DNA of 18,358 nucleotides, from positions 36,151 through 54,508 of the forward strand of contig CAJUGR010000001.1 of the NCBI GenBank assembly GCA_910586285.1, written 5' to 3'. A program made the position numbers and the translations under genes. The notes beneath the pieces are model-generated. The model was not told where the DNA came from and searched no databases. It was given only the letters and a program-made list of their open reading frames with translations. This DNA is from an uncultured Erysipelotrichaceae bacterium. Its GTDB lineage: Bacteria; Bacillota_I; Bacilli_A; Erysipelotrichales; Erysipelotrichaceae. Numbering within the stretch: position 1 is the first letter of the stretch; each line of letters starts with the position of its first letter. Below are positions 1 to 7,997 of the stretch, one piece after another.

Positions 1-1
1 T

Positions 2-37
2 AAACGCTTGGTAGCTTTGTCAAAAGAAGAACTTTAA
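2..37 (+). CDS. C-terminal tail of an unidentified protein (partial)
   Basis: An open frame enters from the left edge and ends with TAA at 35-37, giving the tail KRLVALSKEEL. A terminator-like hairpin follows within 5 bases, which is what makes a real gene end plausible. Eleven residues are too few to name a family. Its position left of a cell-wall gene block would suit a division or cell-wall gene, but that is only a guess. Confidence 0.3.
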   Translation, partial: KRLVALSKEEL

Positions 38-41
38 AAAT

Positions 42-105
42 AAAAAGAGGTCATAACAGCGAAGCAAGCTATGAAAATTGCCGGGCTGAAATGGCCTCTT
101 TTTTT
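42..105 (+). terminator. Rho-independent terminator after the left-edge gene
   Basis: The arms 42-53 (AAAAAGAGGTCA) and 92-103 (TGGCCTCTTTTT) pair over 12 bp with one G-T wobble, and the right arm runs into seven T's (99-105). The 38-base loop can extend the stem through CAGC/GCTG. The A-rich left side means it could also act on the minus strand. Confidence 0.55.
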
Positions 106-321
106 ACTGGAACTAAAAAAGGTAGTGCATACGAAATATGAGGTGTTAAGCAACATGGGTAAGAAGCAACCCAAGATTTGTAAAGACAGGATTTCGGAAA
201 AGGATTTGCCATAACAATCTGAAATGTATCGCAAGTTTTATTTGTTTTTTTAAAAGGCTATGCACTGCGTAACCATTTGAGTCGAATTATCGTCTCTTGC
301 GGGAAAACATATAAAATAGGA
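106..321. other. Intergenic stretch with no recognised gene
   Basis: Between the two terminators I see no convincing coding frame with a ribosome binding site, no RNA gene and no repeat. A 66-codon minus-strand frame crosses the left terminator and has no family features. The stretch is AT-rich and probably spacer. Confidence 0.4.
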
Positions 322-348
322 AAAGGTGTATCCAATGGGTACACCTTT
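322..348 (-). terminator. Terminator of the XRE membrane regulator
   Basis: The arms 322-333 and 337-348 form a 12-bp stem with one G-T wobble around the 3-base loop AAT. Read on the minus strand, the stem ends in CCTTTT followed by a T-rich tail. It lies about 75 bases beyond the stop of the minus-strand regulator gene. Confidence 0.65.
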
Positions 349-423
349 AAAAACACTGTCGATGATAGATTTTCATTTCCGTCGAATAGTAACAGATATG
401 ATGCGATATACATAGTCATCCAT

Positions 424-1410
424 TTAACTTCTTCTTTTGTTTAATACATTCATAATCGCGATCATTGCGGGAAACAGGATCCTTGCCACAACCCAAATAA
501 TCCAACTGGATCTCCAATTATTAGTAGTAAGACTGTATGCTAAATAGATGGCAGTCGCTACCAACCAATAAGCACTGTTTACGGCTGAGGTCACGGATGC
601 CTTTGATTTCTTCTCGGCGGTATAATCGCCCTCCTGTAACAACTTTTCATAACTGGCCCAAATGATACCGTTGTGTACTAAGAAAACGACACCAAGTCCC
701 GCTAAGATCAAGGTGGTAGAAAGCATGGCTGTCAGTAATAAGTCATTTTTTTCATCCCACATCAATCCGGCAAAAAGCGGAATGATCGCTATGATACACA
801 AGCATACCCCAATCATATTCTTTTTGATGTAAGTGCTTTTATATTCATTTTTCTGTTCTCTTACCATTTCCTTAACACCGGATTCGGTTTCGAATGTTTC
901 TTTTTCTAAATACTCAAATGATGCAGTCTTTCCGCCACTGGAAATAAAAATCACAACGGCGATGGCGACAAGGATAAGTAAAACAATCATGCCGATTCCT
1001 ATCGCTATATTTTCAGCAAGGTTATAATTGGGAGATTCGCTGATCGCTCCTAAAGTAAACAGACAAATCGGAGAGATGATACATAATAGTGTTGCATAAG
1101 CGATGGACTTTGAGGTATACGCTTTGATCGCAAGGAAAGTATTTGCCTCTTCTCTGGTTACATATTTTTGGGTAGACGCTGTTTCTGTGATCCTTGTATC
1201 ATTCATGTTTTCGATTCGATCCTTGAGTAAATAATCCGTACTTACATGGAACATTTCTGAGAGCTGCACTATTTTTTCAAGATCAGGCACAGATTGGTCG
1301 CTTTCCCATTTGGAAACGGATTGTCGTGTTACATTCATCTTTTCTGCTAATTCTTCTTGTGACCATCCGGCTTGTTTGCGAAGCTGGATTATTTTATTTG
1401 CGAAATTCAT
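424..1410 (-). CDS. XRE-family DNA-binding protein with membrane-embedded C-terminus
   Basis: This 328-aa protein joins an N-terminal helix-turn-helix of the Cro/C1 (HTH_3) type, about residues 3-62 and containing WSQEELAEKMNVTRQSVSKWE, to a C-terminal half with about six hydrophobic segments (near 102-122, 135-156, 198-217, 224-246, 279-294, 302-322). I chose the ATG at 1410 because AGGAGG stands 8 bases upstream. An in-frame extension to 1497 exists but lacks such a site and would swallow the promoter region. Such HTH-plus-membrane proteins are common in Firmicutes and are thought to link a membrane signal to transcription; the target and signal here are unknown. It is a single gene, divergent from the PBP gene, with its own terminator. 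Three TTGCAT half-sites upstream suggest autoregulation. Confidence 0.88.
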   Translation of the reverse strand: MNFANKIIQLRKQAGWSQEELAEKMNVTRQSVSKWESDQSVPDLEKIVQLSEMFHVSTDYLLKDRIENMNDTRITETASTQKYVTREEANTFLAIKAYTSKSIAYATLLCIISPICLFTLGAISESPNYNLAENIAIGIGMIVLLILVAIAVVIFISSGGKTASFEYLEKETFETESGVKEMVREQKNEYKSTYIKKNMIGVCLCIIAIIPLFAGLMWDEKNDLLLTAMLSTTLILAGLGVVFLVHNGIIWASYEKLLQEGDYTAEKKSKASVTSAVNSAYWLVATAIYLAYSLTTNNWRSSWIIWVVARILFPAMIAIMNVLNKRRS

Positions 1411-1459
1411 GATTCTTTCCTCCTCATATGATTGATGCTTTAAGTTTATCAACTTATGG

Positions 1460-1512
1460 GGTTGCATACCACCAACCCAGACCATGCAATTTGTCAACCG
1501 ATGGTTGCATAC
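1460..1512. promoter_or_regulatory. Three evenly spaced TTGCAT half-sites, candidate operator
   Basis: GGTTGCATAC occurs as a 10-base direct repeat at 1460-1469 and 1503-1512. An inverted half-site (ATGCAA, 1484-1489) lies between them. The half-site centres are 22 and 21 bases apart, close to two helical turns each, so all three would face the same side of the DNA. A TTGACA on the minus strand (1497-1492) overlaps the array, though I see no good -10 at the usual distance. The site starts 50 bases upstream of the XRE gene, so autoregulation is the simplest inference. Confidence 0.4.
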
Positions 1513-1521
1513 TTTATTCTT

Positions 1522-1641
1522 ATTCCGGAATTAGCCATTCAGTGGGCCTAGATATGCCTATCATTTGGTATTTATTATAATGCTTCCTTTTCCTTGGATC
1601 AATATCATCCGGTTCTTATGAAATGATTTCAAAAAAATCAT
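1522..1641. repeat. Two short palindromes in the XRE/PBP divergent spacer
   Basis: ATTCCGGAAT (1522-1531) is a perfect 10-base palindrome. ATGATTT/AAATCAT (1623-1629 and 1635-1641) is a perfect 7-bp inverted repeat with a 5-base loop, about 60 bases before the PBP start. Neither is followed by a T-run, so a terminator is unlikely; a protein-binding role is possible. No strong promoter for the PBP gene is visible. TATAAT at 1576-1581 lacks a -35. Confidence 0.25.
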
Positions 1642-1703
1642 CGTATAAGGACTGACATGAAAGGGTCTTGGTTTTCATAAAATAAGACAGAGGTGATGGT
1701 GCC

Positions 1704-3638
1704 ATGATCCGCGGTAAAGTAAAAAAACGTATTATGACGATTTTTATTTGTTGTTGCTGCATCTTTGCGCTTATCTTAGGCAAGTTAGGTTATGAACAGA
1801 TTTTTCATCATGACGATATCATGGAAAAAGCAATGAATTTATGGGAACGTGATTTTACCATCGCCGGGTTACGCGGCAGTATTTTGGATAAAAACGGCAA
1901 TGTTTTGGCGCATGATATTCCCTCCACTTCGATTATGGTGGTACCGGCACAGATCGTGGATGCACGTTCTACCGCACAAAAGCTTGCGGAAGTGTTGGAA
2001 GCGGATGAAAATAAAATCTATGAAACGATTACCAAACGCGTCAGTACGCAAAAAATTCAGCCGGAGGGTCGCTTGATTTCCGATGATAAAGCGATCAAAT
2101 TGGAGGAAATGGATTTGCCGGGTGTTTATTTGGTTCAGGATTCACTGCGTCATTATCCCAATCAGAGCTATTTGGCGCAGGTGTTGGGTTTTACCGGCAT
2201 TGATAATCAGGGACTGGCAGGCTTGGAACTCCAATATGATGACATATTGAGTGCGAAGAGTGGTGCCTTAAATATTCCCTTTGATGCGAAGGGACACAAT
2301 GTGGAATTGTATAACGAATCGTATGAGGCTCCCGGTCATGGTATGGATGTGAAATTAACCATTGATGCGCAGATTCAGGACATCGTTGAACGTGAATTAA
2401 ATAATTTAATGAAACGTTATCATCCTGATAATGCATTGGCCATCGCTATGGATCCGAAAACCGGAGAAATATTGGCCATGGTATCCAAACCGGATTTTGA
2501 TCCGAATCATTATGAGGATTATGACAGTGATATTTATAACCGCAATCTTCCGATTTGGAAAAGCTATGAACCGGGTTCCACTTTCAAGTCAGTAACGTTT
2601 GCGTCCGCATTGGATTTGAATCTATTTGATATGTTTAAGGATACGTATATGGATAAGGGATATGAAATGGTTGGCGGAGCGCGGATTAAATCGTGGAAGG
2701 CCGGGGGTCATGGTTTACAAACGTTTTTACAAGTATTGGAGAATTCATCGAACCCGGGCTTTGTGGAAATCGGACGTCGTTTGGGATTGGATAACTTATA
2801 TTCGTATGTGACCAATTTTGGCTTCGGAGCAAAAACCGGAATTGATCTGCCCGGTGAATCGACCGGCATCATGTTTCAAAAGGAAGCCATGGGTGAGGTG
2901 GAACAGGCGACTGTTGCTTTCGGTCAGGGGCTTTCGGTGACGCCGATTCAGTTAGTAACGGCATTCAGTGCGATTGTGAATGGCGGAACGCTGTATGAGC
3001 CTTATATTACTAAGGCCATTGAAGATCCCTTGACACATGACACGATTATGGAGTTCCAGCCGACAGTGAAACGGCAGGTGATTTCCAAAGAGACCAGTGA
3101 TAAAATGCGCTATGCATTGGAAAGTGTTGTGGCGAATGGTGGCGGCAAGCCGGCTTATATTGAAGGATATCGCATCGGTGGGAAAACGGGAACGGCACAA
3201 AAAGCTGTGAACGGTGTTTATTTGTCCAATGAGTACATTCTTTCGATGATTTGTGCAGCACCGATGGATGATCCCCAGATTGTGTTATACATTGCGGCAG
3301 ATGCACCGAAAAACGATATTTTATACGGCGGAACGGTGATCGGTCCGATCATCAAGAATTGCTTAGCGGATATTTTACCCTATCTGGAAGTGGAAAAGAC
3401 GGAAGATCAGTTGCCGAAGAAATATGTTTGGGGAGATGTGAATCGCATCACCGTGGAAGATTTCATCGGTAAAAGTAAAAAAGAAGTAACGCAGGAAGGT
3501 TTGCTTTTTGAATTCAGCGGCGAAGGCAATACCGTGATTGATCAGCTTCCGGAAGCGGGTTCGGTATTGGATGAAGGCGGAAAGGTGTGGATTACTCTTG
3601 GTGACGATCAAGTTGGCGAAACTATTGGCGATGATTGA
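1704..3638 (+). CDS. ftsI: Class B penicillin-binding protein (transpeptidase) with C-terminal PASTA domain
   Basis: This 644-aa membrane-anchored D,D-transpeptidase cross-links peptidoglycan, most likely at the division septum. A short basic N-terminus is followed by one membrane segment (about 10-27), a dimerisation/pedestal domain containing RGSILDKNGNVLA (57-69), and the transpeptidase domain. The active-site motifs are complete: STFK with nucleophile Ser292, SSN at 348-350 and KTGT at 494-497. One PASTA domain covers about 582-637, as in PBP2x and SpoVD-like proteins, and may bind muropeptide or beta-lactam. The ATG at 1704 is preceded by AGAGGTGAT. It is the first gene of the PBP-murE-mraY block, and its end overlaps murE. 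The symbol follows the usual dcw-cluster position; pbpB, pbp2x or spoVD would be equally fair. Confidence 0.95.
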   Translation: MIRGKVKKRIMTIFICCCCIFALILGKLGYEQIFHHDDIMEKAMNLWERDFTIAGLRGSILDKNGNVLAHDIPSTSIMVVPAQIVDARSTAQKLAEVLEADENKIYETITKRVSTQKIQPEGRLISDDKAIKLEEMDLPGVYLVQDSLRHYPNQSYLAQVLGFTGIDNQGLAGLELQYDDILSAKSGALNIPFDAKGHNVELYNESYEAPGHGMDVKLTIDAQIQDIVERELNNLMKRYHPDNALAIAMDPKTGEILAMVSKPDFDPNHYEDYDSDIYNRNLPIWKSYEPGSTFKSVTFASALDLNLFDMFKDTYMDKGYEMVGGARIKSWKAGGHGLQTFLQVLENSSNPGFVEIGRRLGLDNLYSYVTNFGFGAKTGIDLPGESTGIMFQKEAMGEVEQATVAFGQGLSVTPIQLVTAFSAIVNGGTLYEPYITKAIEDPLTHDTIMEFQPTVKRQVISKETSDKMRYALESVVANGGGKPAYIEGYRIGGKTGTAQKAVNGVYLSNEYILSMICAAPMDDPQIVLYIAADAPKNDILYGGTVIGPIIKNCLADILPYLEVEKTEDQLPKKYVWGDVNRITVEDFIGKSKKEVTQEGLLFEFSGEGNTVIDQLPEAGSVLDEGGKVWITLGDDQVGETIGDD

Positions 3639-5016
3639 TGTTCCCTGTCAGGATGAACGAATCGTTGCGGGAATCAGTGATGACAGTCGTCAAATTGAAA
3701 AAGATTGGTTGTTTCTGGCCCGAAAGGGTACACAGGATAATGGTGAGCAGTATGTAAATGAGGCGCTGGTAAAGGGGGCAGTGGTTTTATGGGAACAAAA
3801 ACCATGCCCTAACTGTTACCAATGTCGTGATATTACAGCGGCACAGGCAGTCATTTTACGTGCGTTTTATCACGATCCCTGTCGCCATCTGCACGTAATC
3901 GGAGTAACCGGAACCAATGGTAAAACCAGTATTTCCAATCTGTTGGCGCAAATGCTTACCGCTTTAGGGAAAAAAACGATGGTGATCGGAACCGGTCATA
4001 TTCGCTATGAAGATCACGATATCCCTATCGACAATACCACCCCTTCCGCCTGTACGCTGGCTTATTATTTTCATGCGGCACAAGAAACAGGCTGCTTTGG
4101 GGTTATCATGGAAGTTTCCTCACATGCGATTGATCAAAAGCGAATCGGTTTCATCCGTTTTGATGAGATCATCTATACCAATATCGCCAGTGACCATCTG
4201 GATTATCACATCACCAGAACTCATTATCAATATACAAAACTGAAATTGCGTAATTATTTAAAGCGAACCGGTATCATCATTGTCAATCATGATGATTCTT
4301 CTTTACATCCGCTGTATCAATTTCATGATCGTAAAATCGTAACGATCGGTCAAGGACAGGCTCATTTACAATTAAGTAAGTGTGAAGTAAGAGCGACCGG
4401 GAGTACGTTTTGCCTACAACAAGAAGCTTATACGATTCCTTTGTTGGGGTTTCATAATATTGTGAATACGGCGCAATGTTTGGTAGTGTTACAGCGCCTT
4501 CATGTTTCATTGGCACAAAGACAGCAAATTACGTCCCGTCTGCATTCGGTGTCCGGGCGGATGGAATGCCATGAGTGGTGTGATCGTTACATCGTTATTG
4601 ATTATGCGCATACGGCGAGTTCCCTGCAAACGCTTTTGCATACTGTTGATGAGATGAAAGAAAAGCGAATGTTGGTCATCTGTGGTTGCGGTGGGGATCG
4701 CGATCGTACTAAGCGCAGTAAAATGGCAGAAATTGCGGTGACGTATGGTGATATTGTGATATTTACCAGTGACAATCCCCGCAACGAATATCCGGCCGAT
4801 ATTCTCAAGGATATGACCGTACAGATCAAAGGCGATTACGAAGTCTTTGAAAATCGTTTCTATGCAATTAAATATGCCGTGAAAATTGCGCAAGAGCATG
4901 ATATAATAGTTATCGCCGGAAAAGGAGACGAAGTGTTTCAGTATATGAACGATAAGAAATATCCGTTTTCCGATCGAGAATGTGTCAGACAAGTGCTGAA
5001 GGATGTGAAACTATGA
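3601..5016 (+). CDS. murE: UDP-MurNAc-tripeptide synthetase MurE
   Basis: This cytoplasmic Mur ligase adds the third amino acid to UDP-MurNAc-L-Ala-D-Glu using ATP. With the GTG at 3601 it has 471 aa. Visible features are the ATP-binding loop GTNGKT (104-109), EVSSHAIDQKR, the SDHLDYH segment, DYAHT and CGCGGDRDRTKR. DNPR (starting at Asp391) is the substrate-binding motif linked to meso-diaminopimelate rather than lysine. The start is uncertain. TTG 3598 and GTG 3601 lie 10-13 bases after AAAGGTG and keep the typical N-terminal KLAKLL. ATG 3631 has no ribosome binding site and would cut that part off. The chosen start overlaps the PBP gene by 38 bases, suggesting translational coupling. The stop overlaps the mraY start as ATGA. 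Confidence 0.93.
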   Translation: MTIKLAKLLAMIDVPCQDERIVAGISDDSRQIEKDWLFLARKGTQDNGEQYVNEALVKGAVVLWEQKPCPNCYQCRDITAAQAVILRAFYHDPCRHLHVIGVTGTNGKTSISNLLAQMLTALGKKTMVIGTGHIRYEDHDIPIDNTTPSACTLAYYFHAAQETGCFGVIMEVSSHAIDQKRIGFIRFDEIIYTNIASDHLDYHITRTHYQYTKLKLRNYLKRTGIIIVNHDDSSLHPLYQFHDRKIVTIGQGQAHLQLSKCEVRATGSTFCLQQEAYTIPLLGFHNIVNTAQCLVVLQRLHVSLAQRQQITSRLHSVSGRMECHEWCDRYIVIDYAHTASSLQTLLHTVDEMKEKRMLVICGCGGDRDRTKRSKMAEIAVTYGDIVIFTSDNPRNEYPADILKDMTVQIKGDYEVFENRFYAIKYAVKIAQEHDIIVIAGKGDEVFQYMNDKKYPFSDRECVRQVLKDVKL

Positions 5017-5975
5017 ATGGAAAATATATTATTGCATTCATCGGAAGTTTATTGGTTACGCTTTTGGTGATGCCGATATTAATTCCGTTTCTACATAAGA
5101 TTAAGTTTGGCCAGGTAGAACGGGAAGAGGGTTTGGCTTCGCATAAGGCCAAAGGCGGCACTCCCACGATGGGCGGTATCGTCTTTGTATTGGTACCGGC
5201 GGCGGTATCACTGTTATTACAGCCAAATTCATTACAAAATACCGAGATGATGATTGTTATTTTGGCTTATCTCGGTTATGCGCTGATTGGTTTTATTGAT
5301 GATTTTATCATTGTCGTACGCAAGAATAACGAAGGCTTAAAACCATCTTATAAGTTTGCGTTACAGTCGATATTGGCAATTCTGTTTTATTTTGTATATC
5401 AGAGCATTGCCGAAACAACATTGTACATTCCCATTCTTCATCTGACATGGGAGATGGGCATTCTTTATTTCCTGTTGATTTTTATCATGTTTACCGCAGA
5501 ATCCAATGCGGTGAATTTCACGGATGGATTGGATGGCTTGTGTGCCGGAACCAGCTTAATTGCTTTATTTCCGTATATTGTATTTGCCTTATTGCAGGAA
5601 AAGTATGAACTGGCGATTTTTATGTTGGCTGTATCCGGTTCGCTGTTGGGCTATTTAAAATTCAATGTGCATCCGGCAAAGATCTTCATGGGCGATACAG
5701 GAAGCTTGGCCTTGGGCGGTTTGTTGGCGGCCTGCGCGATGATTTTAAAACAAGAACTGTTGTTGGTGGTGATCGGCGGTGTGTTCTTGGCGGAAATGCT
5801 TTCCGTTGTGATTCAGGTTATACATTTTAAGCGAACCAAAAAGCGCATTTTCAAAATGGCACCGCTTCATCATCATTTTGAGATGTCCGGTTTTAAAGAA
5901 ACCCAAGTTGTCATCATGTTTTGGGGCGTCGGCTTGGTATGTGCCGTGTTGGGTTTGATTTTGGCGTTTATTTAA
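5013..5975 (+). CDS. mraY: Phospho-N-acetylmuramoyl-pentapeptide transferase MraY
   Basis: This 320-aa polytopic membrane enzyme moves phospho-MurNAc-pentapeptide onto undecaprenyl phosphate to form lipid I. Family signatures include HKAKGGTPTMGG near the N-terminus, the catalytic pair in GFIDDF, SNAVNFTDGLDGL, GDTGSLALGG and the terminal PLHHHFE, which marks MraY rather than WecA/TagO relatives. About ten hydrophobic segments are visible. I start at ATG 5013, which overlaps the murE stop (ATGA) and has AAGGATGTG upstream; a longer in-frame start at 4980 lies inside murE and lacks support. The usual dcw neighbours murD, ftsW and murG do not follow; uppP does. Confidence 0.96.
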   Translation: MNGKYIIAFIGSLLVTLLVMPILIPFLHKIKFGQVEREEGLASHKAKGGTPTMGGIVFVLVPAAVSLLLQPNSLQNTEMMIVILAYLGYALIGFIDDFIIVVRKNNEGLKPSYKFALQSILAILFYFVYQSIAETTLYIPILHLTWEMGILYFLLIFIMFTAESNAVNFTDGLDGLCAGTSLIALFPYIVFALLQEKYELAIFMLAVSGSLLGYLKFNVHPAKIFMGDTGSLALGGLLAACAMILKQELLLVVIGGVFLAEMLSVVIQVIHFKRTKKRIFKMAPLHHHFEMSGFKETQVVIMFWGVGLVCAVLGLILAFI

Positions 5976-5984
5976 ACAAGGTCA

Positions 5985-6013
5985 TTGTGATTTTTATCAC
6001 TTCGTTATACAAT
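5985..6013 (+). promoter_or_regulatory. Candidate sigma-A promoter of uppP with an overlapping palindrome
   Basis: TTGTGA (5985-5990) and TACAAT (6008-6013) are 17 bases apart and lie just before uppP. The perfect inverted repeat GTGAT-TTTT-ATCAC (5986 to 5999) overlaps the -35 and the spacer and could be an operator. The short repeat lacks the T-run expected of a strong terminator. Confidence 0.45.
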
Positions 6014-6034
6014 AATTAATATAAGGAGAAGCGT

Positions 6035-6862
6035 ATGGATTTTATTGAGATATGTAAAGCAGTGATATTGGGAATTATTCAGGGAATTACCGAATGGCTC
6101 CCAATCAGCAGTACCGGGCATTTGATCCTGTTTGATAAAATCATTCCGATGGCATCTTCACCGGAATTTTTCGAGGTATTTAAGGTCGTGATTCAGTTTG
6201 GTTCCATTTTGGCGGTCGTGTTATTGTATTTTCATAAGCTGAATCCGTTCTCATCACGAAAGTCAGAGCAGGCGAAGCGGGAAGCACTGGCTTTGTGGCG
6301 AAAGGTGATCATCGGCTGTGTTCCCATCGTTATTGTCGGAGTACCGTTGGATATGATATTGGAATCGTATTTATCCGGTGAGTTTGTGATAGCGACAACG
6401 TTGATCCTGTACGGTATTGCGTTTATTGTGATTGAAAGTCGACCTAAGCGTCCTTCGGTTCAAAGTCTGGATGATTTAAGCGATAAAACAGCTTTTTTGA
6501 TTGGCTGTTTTCAAGTGCTGGCGGCGGTTCCCGGAACTTCGCGCAGCGGTGCGACGATATTGGGGGCAGTGCTGTTGGGCTGTTCTCGCTATGTGGCAAG
6601 TGAATTTTCCTTCTTTTTGGCTGTGCCGGTAATGGCAGGAGCAAGCGGGTTAAAATTATTGAAGTATTTTGTGAAAGTGGGAATGTTTTCCTTCGGCGAG
6701 TTAGGATTGCTGCTGATCGGAACCTTTGTATCTTTCATTGTCTCGGTATTCGCAATACGGATGCTGCTAACGTATATCCGCAAGCACGATTTCAAGATTT
6801 TCGGTGTTTATCGTATCGTATTGGGCGTCATTGTCCTGGTTTATTTCGGCTTATTAGCTTAA
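6035..6862 (+). CDS. uppP: Undecaprenyl-diphosphatase UppP (BacA family)
   Basis: This 275-aa membrane enzyme dephosphorylates undecaprenyl pyrophosphate, regenerating the carrier that MraY uses; extra copies of the family give bacitracin resistance. Both conserved regions are present: QGITEWLPISSTGH at the N-terminus, with the glutamates and Ser/His of the active site, and PGTSRSGATI around the middle. Seven or eight hydrophobic segments fit the family, and the length is normal. AAGGAGA stands 5 bases before ATG 6035. It follows mraY by about 60 bases and probably has its own promoter. A convergent terminator follows. Confidence 0.95.
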   Translation: MDFIEICKAVILGIIQGITEWLPISSTGHLILFDKIIPMASSPEFFEVFKVVIQFGSILAVVLLYFHKLNPFSSRKSEQAKREALALWRKVIIGCVPIVIVGVPLDMILESYLSGEFVIATTLILYGIAFIVIESRPKRPSVQSLDDLSDKTAFLIGCFQVLAAVPGTSRSGATILGAVLLGCSRYVASEFSFFLAVPVMAGASGLKLLKYFVKVGMFSFGELGLLLIGTFVSFIVSVFAIRMLLTYIRKHDFKIFGVYRIVLGVIVLVYFGLLA

Positions 6863-6889
6863 TGGAAATGATGTGAAGGATAAAACAAA

Positions 6890-6938
6890 AAAAAGCCTTA
6901 TCGGATGATTGATTGAACGTTATTCAATAAGGCTTTTT
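6890..6938. terminator. Bidirectional terminator between uppP and trpS
   Basis: The arms AAAAAGCCTTAT (6890-6901) and ATAAGGCTTTTT (6927-6938) form a perfect 12-bp stem with a 25-base loop. T-runs occur on both strands, so it can serve the converging uppP and trpS transcripts. Confidence 0.8.
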
Positions 6939-6970
6939 GAATGGGAACTTTGCGGCTATGAAGCACTGTA

Positions 6971-7960
6971 TTACTTCAATATGTTTAATCCGAGCTTGCG
7001 TTTCACCTTGGCTACTTTTTTGTCGGCAATACGGCCTGCCTTGGCGTTGCCGGCGGCGATGATTTCATCAATTTGTCCGGCGGCGATGATTTGTTGATAT
7101 TTGTTTTGAAGTTGGGTCAGGAAGTCAAAGACCGCTTGTCCCACTTCTTTTTTGAAGTCTCCATAGCCTTTTCCTTCATACCGTTTCACGATATCTTCAA
7201 TCGCTTCACCGCTTAATCGGGAAAGAATTGTTAACAGGTTGGAAATTCCCGGTTGATTTTCTACATCATAATGGATGACTCCAAGCGAATCGGTAACGGC
7301 AGACATAATCTTTTTGCGTGCCACAGCGGGCTCATCTAATAAGTCAATGGTGCCCTTTGGATTATCATCCGATTTACTCATTTTCTTAGTCGGATTTTGC
7401 AGCGACATGATCTTGGCACCGACCGTAGGTACGATCGGTTCCGGTACCACAAAGGTTTCACCGTGACGGTGATTGAAACGCTCGGCCAGATTACGAGCCA
7501 ATTCCACGTGTTGTTTTTGGTCCATTCCTACCGGCACATAATCGGCATCATACATTAAGATATCAGCTGCCATGAGGGAAGGATACGTAAATAATCCGGC
7601 CGTAATTCCGGTTTCTCCTTTGGCGGTTTTATCCTTGTATTGCGTCATGCGCTGTAATTCTCCCATATAAGAATGGCAAGTTAAAATCCATCCAAGTTCG
7701 GTGTGCTGCGGTAAATATGATTGTACAAACAAGGTGACCTTTTGCGGATCCAAACCGCAGGCCAAATATAGTGCGATCAAATCGCGTGTGTTTCGCCGCA
7801 GTTCTTTTGAATCCTGAGGAACGGTGATGGCATGCATATTCGCAATGAAGATGTATAAATCATATTCATCTTGAAAGGCGACAAACTGAGAGATCGCACC
7901 GATATAATTTCCCAGCGTTAATCGTCCGGTCGGTTTCACTCCACTTAACATTCGTTTCAT
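6971..7960 (-). CDS. trpS: Tryptophanyl-tRNA synthetase
   Basis: This 329-aa class I aminoacyl-tRNA synthetase charges tRNA-Trp. The HIGH-like motif is in PTGRLTLGNYIGA (10-22), with Thr15 where most TrpRS have His. KMSKS stands at 193-197 within TKKMSKSDDNPKGTI. The length is typical. I start at ATG 7960, where AAGGAGG lies 5 bases upstream; the longer frame up to 8179 runs into the leader RNA and has no coding features. Expression should be controlled by the Trp T-box upstream: transcription continues when uncharged tRNA-Trp accumulates. It is a single-gene unit convergent with uppP. Confidence 0.96.
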   Translation of the reverse strand: MKRMLSGVKPTGRLTLGNYIGAISQFVAFQDEYDLYIFIANMHAITVPQDSKELRRNTRDLIALYLACGLDPQKVTLFVQSYLPQHTELGWILTCHSYMGELQRMTQYKDKTAKGETGITAGLFTYPSLMAADILMYDADYVPVGMDQKQHVELARNLAERFNHRHGETFVVPEPIVPTVGAKIMSLQNPTKKMSKSDDNPKGTIDLLDEPAVARKKIMSAVTDSLGVIHYDVENQPGISNLLTILSRLSGEAIEDIVKRYEGKGYGDFKKEVGQAVFDFLTQLQNKYQQIIAAGQIDEIIAAGNAKAGRIADKKVAKVKRKLGLNILK

Positions 7961-7997
7961 AAAAATCCTCCTTATTGGTATCTCCGTAGATTTTTCC

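Noticed and set aside
34..234. 66-codon minus-strand frame at the left edge
   Set aside because: It crosses a good terminator hairpin, lacks a clear ribosome binding site and has no recognisable domain.
1576..1581. TATAAT as a promoter for the PBP gene
   Set aside because: No usable -35 exists at 16-18 bases and the start codon is 122 bases away; it may be chance in AT-rich sequence.
4507..4992. 161-codon minus-strand frame inside murE
   Set aside because: It lies antisense to a fully conserved murE, its composition is that of a shadow frame, and no ribosome binding site is seen.
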